From Oribacterium sp. oral taxon 078 str. F0262 (GTDB lineage Bacteria > Bacillota > Clostridia > Lachnospirales > Lachnospiraceae): a stretch of 64,000 bases of DNA. Made by a program: the position numbers and the translations under genes. The notes beneath the pieces are model-generated. The model had not been told where the DNA came from. It was given only the letters and a program-made list of their open reading frames with translations, and made no database searches. Location: the NCBI RefSeq assembly GCF_000160135.1, contig NZ_GG729934.1, positions 578,080-642,079 on the forward strand, read 5' to 3'. This document shows, one piece after another, positions 44,305 to 52,621 of the stretch (its first letter is position 1; each line of letters opens with the position of its first letter).

Positions 44305-44900
44305 TTCCTCCTTCCGATCAATTCTCTGATAAAGCCCATTGTTCCCGGTCTCGCGCCGAATGATTTTTCAACGATATCTATAAATGCGATTACATCATTC
44401 GCTGTGAAATCACCGCCGTCAAATAGCTGAGAACTTATAATGAGTATCATCCTTACATGCTCCTCGATCTGCTCACAGTCAAAGACCCCCTGCCGAATTC
44501 CCTCCCTTACTATCTCGGAAATCAGAGGACCCGCTTTGGAAATCAGCTTCTTGTAAACCTTATCGTGCAGGTAGATATTTTCCGGCCGATTGAGAGTATC
44601 CTGAATCACCAGCTCATCCGCCATCGGCCGATAAGCGAGCACGGTGCCGACGATTTTTTCCGGAATGGAAAGAGTGGAGCTCGACACCTTTCTCGCTCGC
44701 TCCGAGCCATTCTCCAGCATCATTTCGACCACTTCCTCAAGCATCTCTTCCTTGCTCTGGAAATAATAATAATACGTTCCTTTGGCAATATGCGCCTCTT
44801 CTATGATTTCATCCACACTGGTTTGTTCATAGCCCTTTTCCAGAAACTTTTTATAAGCGATTTTAATCAGCTCCTCTTTTCTCCGTTCTCCCTTTTTCAT
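44301..44900 (-). CDS. TetR-family repressor of the CPBP-MFS operon
   Basis: ATG 44900 after AGGAGG gives 199 residues; the longer frame upstream crosses the promoter and is not used. RKEELIKIAYKKFLEKGYEQ, TSVDEIIEEAHIAKGTYYYY and FQSKEEMLEEV form the classical TetR DNA-binding domain. The ligand domain is all-helical and not classifiable by eye. It is first in its operon, and two matching inverted repeats flank the promoter, so autorepression is very likely. Confidence 0.93.
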   Translation of the reverse strand: MKKGERRKEELIKIAYKKFLEKGYEQTSVDEIIEEAHIAKGTYYYYFQSKEEMLEEVVEMMLENGSERARKVSSSTLSIPEKIVGTVLAYRPMADELVIQDTLNRPENIYLHDKVYKKLISKAGPLISEIVREGIRQGVFDCEQIEEHVRMILIISSQLFDGGDFTANDVIAFIDIVEKSFGARPGTMGFIRELIGRRK

Positions 44901-44917
44901 GATCCGCCTCCTGTAAT

Positions 44918-44989
44918 CGACTATCGGTCGGTTTTCTCTATTATAGGCTGTGAGAATTCCGATGTCAAGATATTTTCGACCATTAGTCG
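44918..44989 (-). promoter_or_regulatory. Consensus promoter flanked by two TetR operators
   Basis: On the minus strand TTGACA (44963-44968), 17 bases and TATAAT (44940-44945) is a full-consensus sigma-A promoter. CGACCATTAGTCG (44977-44989) lies just upstream of -35, and CGACTATCGGTCG (44918-44930) just downstream of -10. Both are CGAC-N5-GTCG palindromes followed by GTTTT in the same orientation, the expected form of TetR sites. Repressor bound at both would block polymerase completely. Confidence 0.88.
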
Positions 44990-45134
44990 GTTTTTTCATA
45001 TGAAGTTTTTCAATGCAATGCAAAGAGCAGCGAGATAATAAAATATCCCGCTGCTCCTTTGTTTTATCGCTCCTAAACATGCTTTCGAGTTGGTTCTCGC
45101 TGCAAAGCATGGCATCGCTTTCTTTCAGCGCGCG

Positions 45135-46601
45135 CTATACCGAAAGCGACGCATAGCGCTCCGAATTCAGAAGCTGCAGCATGAAATGGTACGGGTCCAA
45201 TGTATCCGTCTTCAGCATGGAGAAGATCCGCGCATTGCAGCCGGATATAAGACATACTCCCTGTTCATTCCGCGTGACCGGCTGCTGACGCCTTCTGCTC
45301 TGGACATTCCAAAACACAAGGCGCGGCAGCAGATATCCATGCTCCTCGAATTTCTTCTTTGCGGACTGGAAGTTCGTCATTCCCGCGTTGCTGCAGCAGT
45401 CAAATTCCATATCGGAAATGATGTACAGCTTTACAGGAAGCTCCGCCTGGGACAGATGATTCTTCACAGCGGTATTCAAAATCAGGTCAAATACCTTCTC
45501 CAGATCTGTATTGCTGCAATCATTAAACTGCGTGCAGTAGCGAAGCTTCTCTGCAATATCCCGTCCTTTCACCTTTACCAGCTTCGGCGTGCTCGAAAAG
45601 GTAATGAAATGATCCTTAAACGCGCCCTTGTTTCGCTCCGCAAAATAGATCCCAAGGGATTGCGCCACTGCGGCCGGCAGAGGCGTCCCTCCCCAATACA
45701 TGGAAGCGGAACCATCCACGACCACCAGCGCATTTTCGTTGGCTGTAAAGTCCGGCTGCGCATTCCAGCTGATATCCATGCTTCTGCGCTCTTCTTTTGT
45801 GAGAGAGCGCAGATTTCCGCCTGAAAGGGCAGGAGCGATGATGTCATATGGTGCAAGCGTTCCTGTATGCAGCACGAAGGGATTCGTCTCAGCGGCGTTC
45901 AAAAACGCCTGGTACCTTCGGGAATCATTCCTCTGAAAGGCTCTTCTGTACTTGAAAAGCGCTCTGGAAGGCTGTTTCTCATAATCAAAGCTATAGTCCT
46001 TCTCCCGAAGATTATTCTCCAGGATTCGGATCCGCAGGCGAAGCTTAGACAGAAGCTTCCGATACTGTGCCTCTGTCATGGCCAAGGCGCGGGCAATCTT
46101 CTTCGCCATGCGGACCTTTTCTGCGTTGGAAGTATTGACCGACGGCAGCCATTTCCCGAGGAGCGACAGAGGCTTTCCGGAGGACATTGCTTCCTGATCC
46201 CTTTTCAGCTGCGTACGGATTAGATCCATCATATCCCGCTCGCAGGCAGTGCCAAGAAGACAGAGAAGATCATCATACCTTCCATATTCTCCGATCAGGG
46301 CGAGGTTTTTTCTGCATGCCTCAGGCTCATTGTCCGCAATCCACTTTAATAAGACGCGAAACAGCCGTCTCTCTCCGAGCCCGCCGCGAATATCGCGGGC
46401 AAAAAACAGGATTTTTACCGCGATATTTGCATCCTCGGCATAAGCACGCAAAAAATGTCCTATAATATCTTCCTCGGATGCAAAGCGAAGGGATCCGATG
46501 AGCGCGAAGAGGTCAAGGCATTCTGAGCCCGTGCTCACGTTGCTCAGGGCATTGTTCTCTGTATATGTTCTGTCTGCCTCTTTGCTTAAGAGCTCCAACA
46601 T
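45135..46601 (-). CDS. Ro60/TROVE-like protein with vWA domain (DUF2828 type)
   Basis: ATG 46601 after GGAGGGGAG gives 488 residues; the open frame continues upstream but MLELLSKEADRTYTENNALS is the usual start. Residues 20-300 are helical with KILFFARDIRGGLGERRLFR, a motif shared with TROVE domains. Residues 325-480 are a von Willebrand A fold with MIDAS motif VVVDGSASMYWGG, then FSSTPKLVKVKG, CSNTDLEKVFDLIL and KLYIISDMEFD. Ro60 proteins bind misfolded and Y RNAs; DUF2828 relatives are uncharacterised. Two WYL regulators lie directly upstream on the same strand, a setting like bacterial rsr/rtc RNA-repair loci. No rtcB is visible. Confidence 0.82.
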   Translation of the reverse strand: MLELLSKEADRTYTENNALSNVSTGSECLDLFALIGSLRFASEEDIIGHFLRAYAEDANIAVKILFFARDIRGGLGERRLFRVLLKWIADNEPEACRKNLALIGEYGRYDDLLCLLGTACERDMMDLIRTQLKRDQEAMSSGKPLSLLGKWLPSVNTSNAEKVRMAKKIARALAMTEAQYRKLLSKLRLRIRILENNLREKDYSFDYEKQPSRALFKYRRAFQRNDSRRYQAFLNAAETNPFVLHTGTLAPYDIIAPALSGGNLRSLTKEERRSMDISWNAQPDFTANENALVVVDGSASMYWGGTPLPAAVAQSLGIYFAERNKGAFKDHFITFSSTPKLVKVKGRDIAEKLRYCTQFNDCSNTDLEKVFDLILNTAVKNHLSQAELPVKLYIISDMEFDCCSNAGMTNFQSAKKKFEEHGYLLPRLVFWNVQSRRRQQPVTRNEQGVCLISGCNARIFSMLKTDTLDPYHFMLQLLNSERYASLSV

Positions 46602-46935
46602 CGTTCTCCCCTCCAGATACACATCGACCAAGCCGCCTGGATTCCTCTTTAGATGTAAAATAGGTGCAAAAAATAAAATCCGTCTCTCCTCGAACACTTT
46701 CTCATTACAAGACACTGTTGATTCATCAGACGCCGATGGATATCGGAATCCGTCAGGACGCTCTGTACTTCGCATCTCTGTCTCCCATGTTTGCTGGCAG
46801 TGTCTTTATCTTTAAGAAGTTTCCCCGGAGGACGGATTCTCCGTACTTTGAGCCGCTGATTGCGGTCGGAACCTTTGATGCACCTATCTTATCAGGAAGA
46901 AAAACGTGAGTCATGGAAAAAAAGTTGCGAATTCG
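46602..46935. other. 334-base gap between WYL gene and Ro60-like gene
   Basis: No convincing gene is seen. A plus-strand frame of 81 codons (46664-46909) lacks a ribosome site and family resemblance. In bacteria, Y-like RNA genes often sit beside the Ro60 gene, so this is the natural place to look for one; I could not identify a conserved Y-RNA stem by eye. Confidence 0.4.
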
Positions 46936-47856
46936 TCAGGATCCGAAGCCCTGAAATCGTTTCTGCATGTTAAGCCGCCCTCTGAGCCGCCGGACAAAAC
47001 TCTCCGGAGAGGAAACCCGAAGCTTCGGGCCAAATGAGAGAACCCGGATCAGGATCTCCGTCTCGTCATCTTTCCTATATCGCAGCGCGATCCTGTAATG
47101 CGTATCATCCAGTTTCACGGTCTCTTTCTCAAGGTCGGAAAAATGGATCATAGCCCGTTCCAGAGTATTTCTTTCATCCGAAAGCTCCAGCACCACGGTT
47201 TCCTTCTCTGCCCTGGAGCCCGTTTCCTCCTCCGCCAGCTTCTCCGAAAGGCTCAGCTGACAGATGCCGGACATCCGGATCACATATGGCGTTCCCTTCG
47301 GAGAATGCGCGATCAGTCGGAACTTATCATCCTTTGCGGAATACTCCAGCCTCTCGGGGATATACAGGCGACAGCGTTTTCCTCGGCAGCGAAGCCGCAG
47401 CCCTCTCCTTTCCTTCAGGGCAAGAAGCACAAGGCGGAAATGCTCCCGGTAAAGACGGTCCTCATAGGGATCTCCATCTGAACAGCGATCGAAGCAGGCA
47501 AAAAAACCCGCTTCAAACAGCGGTTCCGTATCTTTAAGCTCCTGAATCGGAGGGTCAAAGAGCCTTATGCGCGGATCCTGGCAAATCGCTTTCATCCACT
47601 GCTTTTGAACTTCCGTAAGCGGCATAGTCGGCACATGCTCTATCGGTGTCGTATAATTCTCTCGAAGAAGCGGCCATTCCCTTTCCTCCAGCGCCTTCGG
47701 AATCGAAAGTCCGCTTTCCAGATAGGCCTTCTCCTCTACGATCTTCCGGATTCGTTCTCCGGACAATTCTCCCCGGACAGCCTCAGTGAGAATCTCGGAG
47801 ACAACATTATAATACGTGCTGTACAGCTCATGAAAAATCACTGTCCTCGCCTCCAT
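46936..47856 (-). CDS. WYL-domain protein, first of pair (downstream)
   Basis: ATG 47856 gives 306 residues and overlaps the end of the upstream WYL gene by 29 bases. The first ~135 residues are helical without a clear winged helix. Residues about 150-235 match a degenerate WYL core (FRLVLLALKERRGLRLRCRG, YIPERLEYSAKDDKFRLIAH, SPKGTPYVIRMSGICQLSLS). A WCX-like tail follows (YRIALRYRKDDETEILIRVL, SFGPKLRVSSPESFVRRLRG). WYL domains sense nucleic acids or nucleotides and regulate defence and repair genes. Lacking an obvious DNA-binding domain, it may partner the next protein. Confidence 0.78.
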   Translation of the reverse strand: MEARTVIFHELYSTYYNVVSEILTEAVRGELSGERIRKIVEEKAYLESGLSIPKALEEREWPLLRENYTTPIEHVPTMPLTEVQKQWMKAICQDPRIRLFDPPIQELKDTEPLFEAGFFACFDRCSDGDPYEDRLYREHFRLVLLALKERRGLRLRCRGKRCRLYIPERLEYSAKDDKFRLIAHSPKGTPYVIRMSGICQLSLSEKLAEEETGSRAEKETVVLELSDERNTLERAMIHFSDLEKETVKLDDTHYRIALRYRKDDETEILIRVLSFGPKLRVSSPESFVRRLRGRLNMQKRFQGFGS

Positions 47857-49081
47857 AAAGCAAATCCATTTCCTGAAGATCCCCATAAAACCGTTTCACC
47901 ACTTCCGGGTCTGTGCATACAAGACTCTCAATCCGGCCGGTAAATGTCCGTATCCACGGAAGCATCTCCTGAGCATCATATACGTCAATCGTAAACTGCC
48001 AGGTATTTTCATCGATCCGGACAAGCTCTCCCTGTCTTTTCTCCCGTTTTAACCTGTCTATGACAAAATACTCCTCTTTCTCAACATGGATATTCATCGT
48101 AAGCTTCTGCAGTCTTCTGCCGCGGCCCGAACCGGCTGAAGTACCCCAAAGATGCTCTGAAAACCGTTCTCCGGCGTAATCCAGCTTTTCCGAATCCGGC
48201 TGAGCGTCTGCTGCCCTGACGGAATGTATCCTGTCCAGACGATACATGCAGGGTCTTTTCTCACAAAAGCTGTAGGCGAGGAGGTTTTCTCTTCCGTTCT
48301 GTGCACTGATATAAACCTTCAGCGGGTAAACCAAGGCCTGATGCATTCCGGCCTTACTTTTCCTTGTGGAAAATGTAAGCAGTGCATTTTTCTTCTCTTT
48401 ACGGCAAAGAAGAATTCCCTCCAGGACTTCTGAATCCATGGCATTCAGAAGATAATGATGCTTAAAGCCGAAATAGTCCGCTGACTCCGGCATTTTGTCG
48501 AGCAGCTGGGAAGCGATAAGCCCCAGCGGCATGACTTCAGAAGCAAATGCCGCCGCATCCCTCCATCCCTCCCTATCCCAAGGCGCATCATTTCGATAAT
48601 AAAGCAGTTCCTTTCCACGCTTTTCCGCCTTTAGAATTCCAAGAGCAGCATATTCCTTCAGCTTATTGCGGATCGTAGAATCATCCGGCAGAAATTCCTC
48701 CTCTGCGATTTCCTGACAGCACGCGAGTACGCGGTTTACGATATCCCTGAGTGGAAGCTTCCCTCCATCTGCGAGCACGTCAAGGATATAAAAGTGCAGT
48801 GTAATATCCCTATCGGTAAAGCTCTTCGCCTTCAGAGCCCTGTATAATGGATTATGGGGCACTTCCCGCTGATCCACGGAAATAAAAACTCTCTTCCCGG
48901 ACGCATCCTGCCGGAAGGACATGGAATCTCCGAGCCAGCTCTCGATCCTGCGGCGTTCATTATCATAGCTGCGGGCACTCTTCTGCTCAAAGTCACCGCG
49001 GCTTCGAAAGCCGTAGACATAGAAGTCGCGCATATAGGACCGGATTTTCTCAAAATTCTTGATCAGCTCGCTGTATGCCAT
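47828..49081 (-). CDS. WYL-domain transcriptional regulator, second of pair (upstream)
   Basis: ATG 49081 gives 417 residues; a GTG three codons earlier is possible. Residues 1-65 contain KIRSYMRDFYVYGFRSRGDF and NERRRIESWLG, resembling the DNA-binding start of long WYL regulators. Residues 85-170 may be a second winged region (RDIVNRVLACCQEIAEEEFL, DDSTIRNKLKEYAALGILKA). The WYL core is around VYPLKVYISAQNGRENLLAY and MYRLDRIHSVRAADA, with a WCX tail (TMNIHVEKEEYFVIDRLKRE). First gene of the three-gene WYL-WYL-Ro60-like unit, it probably controls it. Confidence 0.85.
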   Translation of the reverse strand: MAYSELIKNFEKIRSYMRDFYVYGFRSRGDFEQKSARSYDNERRRIESWLGDSMSFRQDASGKRVFISVDQREVPHNPLYRALKAKSFTDRDITLHFYILDVLADGGKLPLRDIVNRVLACCQEIAEEEFLPDDSTIRNKLKEYAALGILKAEKRGKELLYYRNDAPWDREGWRDAAAFASEVMPLGLIASQLLDKMPESADYFGFKHHYLLNAMDSEVLEGILLCRKEKKNALLTFSTRKSKAGMHQALVYPLKVYISAQNGRENLLAYSFCEKRPCMYRLDRIHSVRAADAQPDSEKLDYAGERFSEHLWGTSAGSGRGRRLQKLTMNIHVEKEEYFVIDRLKREKRQGELVRIDENTWQFTIDVYDAQEMLPWIRTFTGRIESLVCTDPEVVKRFYGDLQEMDLLYGGEDSDFS

Positions 49082-49203
49082 TGACTGCACCTTTCTGCCC
49101 CGATCAGAAGGAAATACCTTTTCCTATATTCTATCAAAGGGATGCCTTATTGCCAAAGCTCCCCGCAGTGCTTAAGGATATCGGACATAACGCTGAAATA
49201 TCC

Positions 49204-49590
49204 CTAATAATTCTCTCCTATTAAATCATTAATCTCTCTTACCTCATTCTTAATGCTAAGCATGTCAAGGTATCCACATAAAACCAGCATCACAAGAACC
49301 ATAAAGCACAATACAGGAGTCGATAGACTCGAATACCAGCCGAAAATAATCCCGCTGACAAGCACAAGCGAGATGGAATACCATAGCTTTAAAGCAATCT
49401 CAGCAAGATAATAGCGAAATTCAATACTATTAAGCAGGGATATCCCTGCGTAAATTACCGCATTCAACCCCAGTGCCTGAAAAACCGTGTCAAGACATAG
49501 GAAGCTGGCATGATAGCAAAGTGCCACCAGGGAAAGCACTGTCAAGGTCATTCCGGTCATGGCAAAGATATTCAGAATGGCCTTTTTCAT
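49204..49590 (-). CDS. DUF3021 membrane protein
   Basis: The 128-residue protein has four hydrophobic helices (MTGMTLTVLSLVALCYHASF, ALGLNAVIYAGISLL, SISLVLVSGIIFGWY, LCFMVLVMLVLCGYLD), the DUF3021 layout. Its ATG overlaps the LytTR stop by one base. LytTR-DUF3021 pairs are common in Firmicutes, where the membrane partner modulates the regulator. Here they share an operon with a CPBP protease gene. Confidence 0.85.
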   Translation of the reverse strand: MKKAILNIFAMTGMTLTVLSLVALCYHASFLCLDTVFQALGLNAVIYAGISLLNSIEFRYYLAEIALKLWYSISLVLVSGIIFGWYSSLSTPVLCFMVLVMLVLCGYLDMLSIKNEVREINDLIGENY

Positions 49591-50036
49591 CAAGCGTTCC
49601 TCCTTAAAAGCACTGCTCTGATCTCCTTAAGATACTTTCTGCTCACGCAGATTCTCTCATTATTGGAAAGAAATGCCTCAAGCCTTGAATTAGCCAGATT
49701 CTTGACCCCCTGAAGCTTCTCGATATTTAGAATTACCGATTTGCTGACCCTCACAAAGCCCGCATGTGAGAGCATTTTCTCCAGCTCGGTAAGCCTTAAG
49801 CCTGTCTGATAAACCTCAGTCTCGCCATATACGAAGGTTTTCTTATCTACACTTTCTATGTAAAACACATCACTTAGCGGAATGGAAAACTCTTCGCCTT
49901 CTCTTTTACAGGAAATGCTCTGATCCACCGAGCGGACAAAAGCCGACACTCGTTTCACCCCATCCGTCAGCTCACGATATTCGATGATAACCTCAGGATG
50001 CTCTAAATCCTGCCTCTCTCTCAGTATTAAACGCAT
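49590..50036 (-). CDS. LytTR DNA-binding regulator
   Basis: The 148-residue protein has no receiver domain. Residues 45-145 form the LytTR fold: FSIPLSDVFYIESVDKKTFV, LRLTELEKMLSHAGFVRVSK, SVILNIEKLQGVKNLANSRL and ERICVSRKYLKEIRAVL. It starts 44 bases inside the end of the CPBP gene, so coupling is tight. LytTR proteins usually bind direct repeats near -35; the palindrome upstream of this operon is not of that type, so the target is unknown. Confidence 0.9.
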   Translation of the reverse strand: MRLILRERQDLEHPEVIIEYRELTDGVKRVSAFVRSVDQSISCKREGEEFSIPLSDVFYIESVDKKTFVYGETEVYQTGLRLTELEKMLSHAGFVRVSKSVILNIEKLQGVKNLANSRLEAFLSNNERICVSRKYLKEIRAVLLRRNA

Positions 50037-50868
50037 TGGTTTTCCGCCATTTGCAGTAATAAATAAGCACGAGGACGAAGGAAAGAGACTGAGCGATGAA
50101 AATCCTGACAGTCATCATCTCGTCGGCACCGGTATTCGTCACCACGTGTAAAAGATTGACTATGGTATTGTTGAAAAAGTGATCCCCCATACTCATATAA
50201 ATGCTGCCGCTCATCTTTGTCAAGATCGTAAATTTTAATCCGATCACTGCGCTTATGACAAGTAAAAGTACGCATTGTACGATCATTCCGCTGAAGCTTT
50301 GCTCTCTATCCACATAGTTTCTGACAGGCAAAACAATATGCCAGAATCCAAACAGAGCCGACGTAATGACTGTTGCTTTGGCAAAAGCATATTTCTCTCC
50401 TAAAATCCTGGGAAACAATCCTCGGAAGTTCCCCTCTTCCATAAGCACATTTATCACATTTCCGATAATGCAGAGGATAAAAAAGAGGAATCCCGTTCTG
50501 TTTCCACTGTTTTTATCAATAGCGTAGGCGCTTACATAGAATCTAAGTGAATCGAAGGAGCCTGCGGCCTTTGCCATAATTATCTCAGCTGCATAGGCGA
50601 TTCCATATACACTAAGGCCAAAAGCCAGACCGTTAAATACCTTGAGAATGTTTTTTCCTTTGGAAAATCCGATTTCTTCAGGCTTAAATCCGAGTCTGCA
50701 GGCGATGATCGACATTATAACAATTCCCAGCAGCTTGTGAATGATGGCCTCCCCAACCCAAGTCTGATCGGTACGAAGTATAAAAAGGTCCATTACACGC
50801 AGTATGAAATAAAGGGTGTATATTGCAGCTACCAGTGTAAAAGGCTTTGTGATCTTCTCTTTTTTCAT
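49993..50868 (-). CDS. CPBP-family intramembrane metalloprotease
   Basis: ATG 50868 (after GAGGGTAAATAG) gives 291 residues with about eight helices. NVINVLMEEGNFRGLFPRIL holds the EExxxR pair, ALFGFWHIVLPVRNY the first His and SMGDHFFNNTIVNLLHVV the second. It is the first gene of a CPBP-LytTR-DUF3021 operon. Such proteases beside LytTR regulators are often tied to bacteriocin-like peptides, but no peptide gene is visible here. The sequence is unlike the other CPBP protein at 43444. Confidence 0.9.
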   Translation of the reverse strand: MKKEKITKPFTLVAAIYTLYFILRVMDLFILRTDQTWVGEAIIHKLLGIVIMSIIACRLGFKPEEIGFSKGKNILKVFNGLAFGLSVYGIAYAAEIIMAKAAGSFDSLRFYVSAYAIDKNSGNRTGFLFFILCIIGNVINVLMEEGNFRGLFPRILGEKYAFAKATVITSALFGFWHIVLPVRNYVDREQSFSGMIVQCVLLLVISAVIGLKFTILTKMSGSIYMSMGDHFFNNTIVNLLHVVTNTGADEMMTVRIFIAQSLSFVLVLIYYCKWRKTNAFNTEREAGFRAS

Positions 50869-50882
50869 TCTATTTACCCTCC

Positions 50883-50900
50883 CGTGCATTGTTATGCACG
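50883..50900. promoter_or_regulatory. Palindrome upstream of the CPBP-LytTR operon
   Basis: CGTGCATTGTTATGCACG has perfect 7-base arms around TGTT and ends 15 bases before the CPBP start codon, overlapping the ribosome-site region. It could be an operator or an RNA hairpin limiting translation initiation. Confidence 0.55.
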
Positions 50901-50922
50901 TTAGCACAGCCGTAAATAGACT

Positions 50923-51741
50923 TCAATCCCCCCTCTGCCAAGCTGCAAAATTTCGATCCCCAAATGCAAAAGGAGAAGAGGATCCCTTTTCCGGGATCGC
51001 TTCCCGTAGAAAGACATATTCCGTCTCCGAGGATCTGCCCTCATCAAAGCGGTAGCCGCTCCAGTTGAAGTCCTTTATCTGCTCCGGATCCTCTGCATGA
51101 ATACCGGACAAGAATCGCACCATCTCTCCTCTGGCCATCTTGGCATAAACCCCTTTCTGCACGATCTTACCGCCCTTTTCCTCAGCAAAGACACAGCTGA
51201 TATAACGATCTTCCGGCTGCAGATATTTCTCGATGCATTTGGAATACTCCTTCGATGCCAGATTGATAAGTATGTGACTTTCATCCATAACTTCCCGGTA
51301 AAGATCTCTGCCCCAGAAATCATAAAGGTTCTTATGCCCGGAAACCGCTGCCTTCGCCTGCATTTCCAGACGATATGGCACTACGCCATCCATTGGCCTG
51401 ACGACACCATAGAAGCCTGACAGAATTCGCAGCTGCTCCTGCAGATAAGCATACTGGCCGTCCTCAAAGACCGCAGGCGCCATGTAGCTGTATTGAATCC
51501 CGTCATAGGCGAGGATTGCCGCTGTCAGGTTCCTTCGCAGATCCATATGCGAAAATCGCTCGGCATTCAGCCGGGCAATCTTATCATTGCAGCCCCATAA
51601 GCTTTTCTGCTCATCATAACTGAGGCCCCGGATCCATTCTTTCAGGATTTCCGTCTTCTCCATAAATACGGGAAGTTCCGTACAGAGAAAGGAATCCCGA
51701 TCCGTCCGCATCTGTTTTGCCGGAGAAATTATGATCCTCAT
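50923..51741 (-). CDS. yaaA: Peroxide stress protein YaaA
   Basis: The 272-residue product has the YaaA/DUF328 signature: MRIIISPAKQM at the start, LAYDGIQYSYMAP, RILSGFYGVVRPMDGVVPYR and LINLASKEYSKC. YaaA lowers intracellular free iron during peroxide stress in E. coli and has a helix-hairpin-helix-like fold. It overlaps the stop of the bcp gene by 4 bases, linking two peroxide-defence genes in one operon. Confidence 0.93.
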   Translation of the reverse strand: MRIIISPAKQMRTDRDSFLCTELPVFMEKTEILKEWIRGLSYDEQKSLWGCNDKIARLNAERFSHMDLRRNLTAAILAYDGIQYSYMAPAVFEDGQYAYLQEQLRILSGFYGVVRPMDGVVPYRLEMQAKAAVSGHKNLYDFWGRDLYREVMDESHILINLASKEYSKCIEKYLQPEDRYISCVFAEEKGGKIVQKGVYAKMARGEMVRFLSGIHAEDPEQIKDFNWSGYRFDEGRSSETEYVFLREAIPEKGSSSPFAFGDRNFAAWQRGD

Positions 51742-52193
51742 CCGAGCTCCGCCAGCATCTGCGCCGGGTTATCAGCAGCCTTCACCTTATCGAACGCCCT
51801 TACGATAATCCCGTTTTCATCGATCAGATAGGTCGTCCGGACAACACCCATGGAGACCTTTCCATAGTTTTTCTTCTCCTTCCAGACATCATACGCCTGA
51901 ATTACTTCTTTTTCCGTATCGGAAAGCAGCGTGAACGGCAGGCCATATTTCTCCTCAAACTTCTTATGAGAGGCCACACTGTCCTTGCTCACGCCAAGGA
52001 CTGCCGCGCCTTTCTCCCGAAACTGTGGGTACAGTTCCCCAAACGCACAGGCCTGCTTTGTACATCCGGCGGTCATATCCTTCGGGTAGAAATAGAGGAT
52101 AAGCTTCTGTCCCCGATAATCCGAGAGACTTCTCATTTCCCCGTTCTGATCCGGCAAGGAAAATTCCGGCGCTCTGGTTCCCGTCTTCAGCAT
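51738..52193 (-). CDS. bcp: Thiol peroxidase, Bcp/PrxQ type
   Basis: The 151-residue peroxiredoxin has ILYFYPKDMTAGCTKQACAF, with peroxidatic Cys in TAGCT and resolving Cys five residues later. This is the alpha-helical CxxxxC form of PrxQ. FTLLSDTEKEVIQAYDVW and MGVVRTTYLIDENG follow. It reduces peroxides in the cytoplasm with thioredoxin. It overlaps yaaA downstream and the truncated macro-domain frame upstream by 7 bases. Confidence 0.94.
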   Translation of the reverse strand: MLKTGTRAPEFSLPDQNGEMRSLSDYRGQKLILYFYPKDMTAGCTKQACAFGELYPQFREKGAAVLGVSKDSVASHKKFEEKYGLPFTLLSDTEKEVIQAYDVWKEKKNYGKVSMGVVRTTYLIDENGIIVRAFDKVKAADNPAQMLAELG

Positions 52194-52519
52194 ATGAGAT
52201 CCTCCTTTTGTATGACTGGCTTATCATTCATGGCACATACACAGTTTATTTTATCCGACCATGACATCAACTCTGCAATGCTTTCGGGCTCATCAAGCCG
52301 GCCCAATGATCCTGTATAAATAAAGTTGACAAGATCAACCTCTCCCTCTTTCACCGTGCCAATATGCTCTTTGCGGTAAGAAAGCAGGTCGTCCTGGCCC
52401 GCTGCTTCATAAATGGCATGGTCGCATCCAGACCCGACCGTCGGCAGCGCATTTGCCGTATTGACGATCGCGTCTGTCTGCATCCTGGTAATATCGTTTC
52501 GTACTATCTTAAAAGGCAT
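52187..52519 (-). pseudogene. Macro-domain protein with internal deletion
   Basis: The 110-residue frame begins with a clear macro domain: MPFKIVRNDITRMQTDAIVN, TANALPTVGSGCDHAIYEAA and LLSYRKEHIGTVKEGEV. Right after EGEV the sequence changes to VNFIYTGSLGRLDEPESIAE, skipping the central ADP-ribose-binding strands (the GVSGY-type loop) that a full domain of about 160 residues needs. Both ends stay in frame, so it looks like an in-frame deletion. The tail with MNDKPVIQKEDLIC may be the original C-terminus of a longer family member. Activity is doubtful. Confidence 0.65.
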
Positions 52520-52621
52520 TTTTACTCATCCTTCTTGTTTTTCGGATTCCCAATTGGCTGATATGGAGGCGCGGACAATTTTTACTGTTTCTATTCAGTT
52601 GTCAACTATACAAACCGGGAG

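Noticed and set aside
46664..46909. Plus-strand 81-codon frame between the Ro60-like and WYL genes
   Set aside because: No ribosome site, no family resemblance, opposite to both neighbours; treated as chance, with the gap listed instead.
46602..46935. Y RNA gene beside the Ro60-like gene
   Set aside because: Context fits but I could not find a convincing conserved Y-RNA stem by eye; kept only as a place to look.
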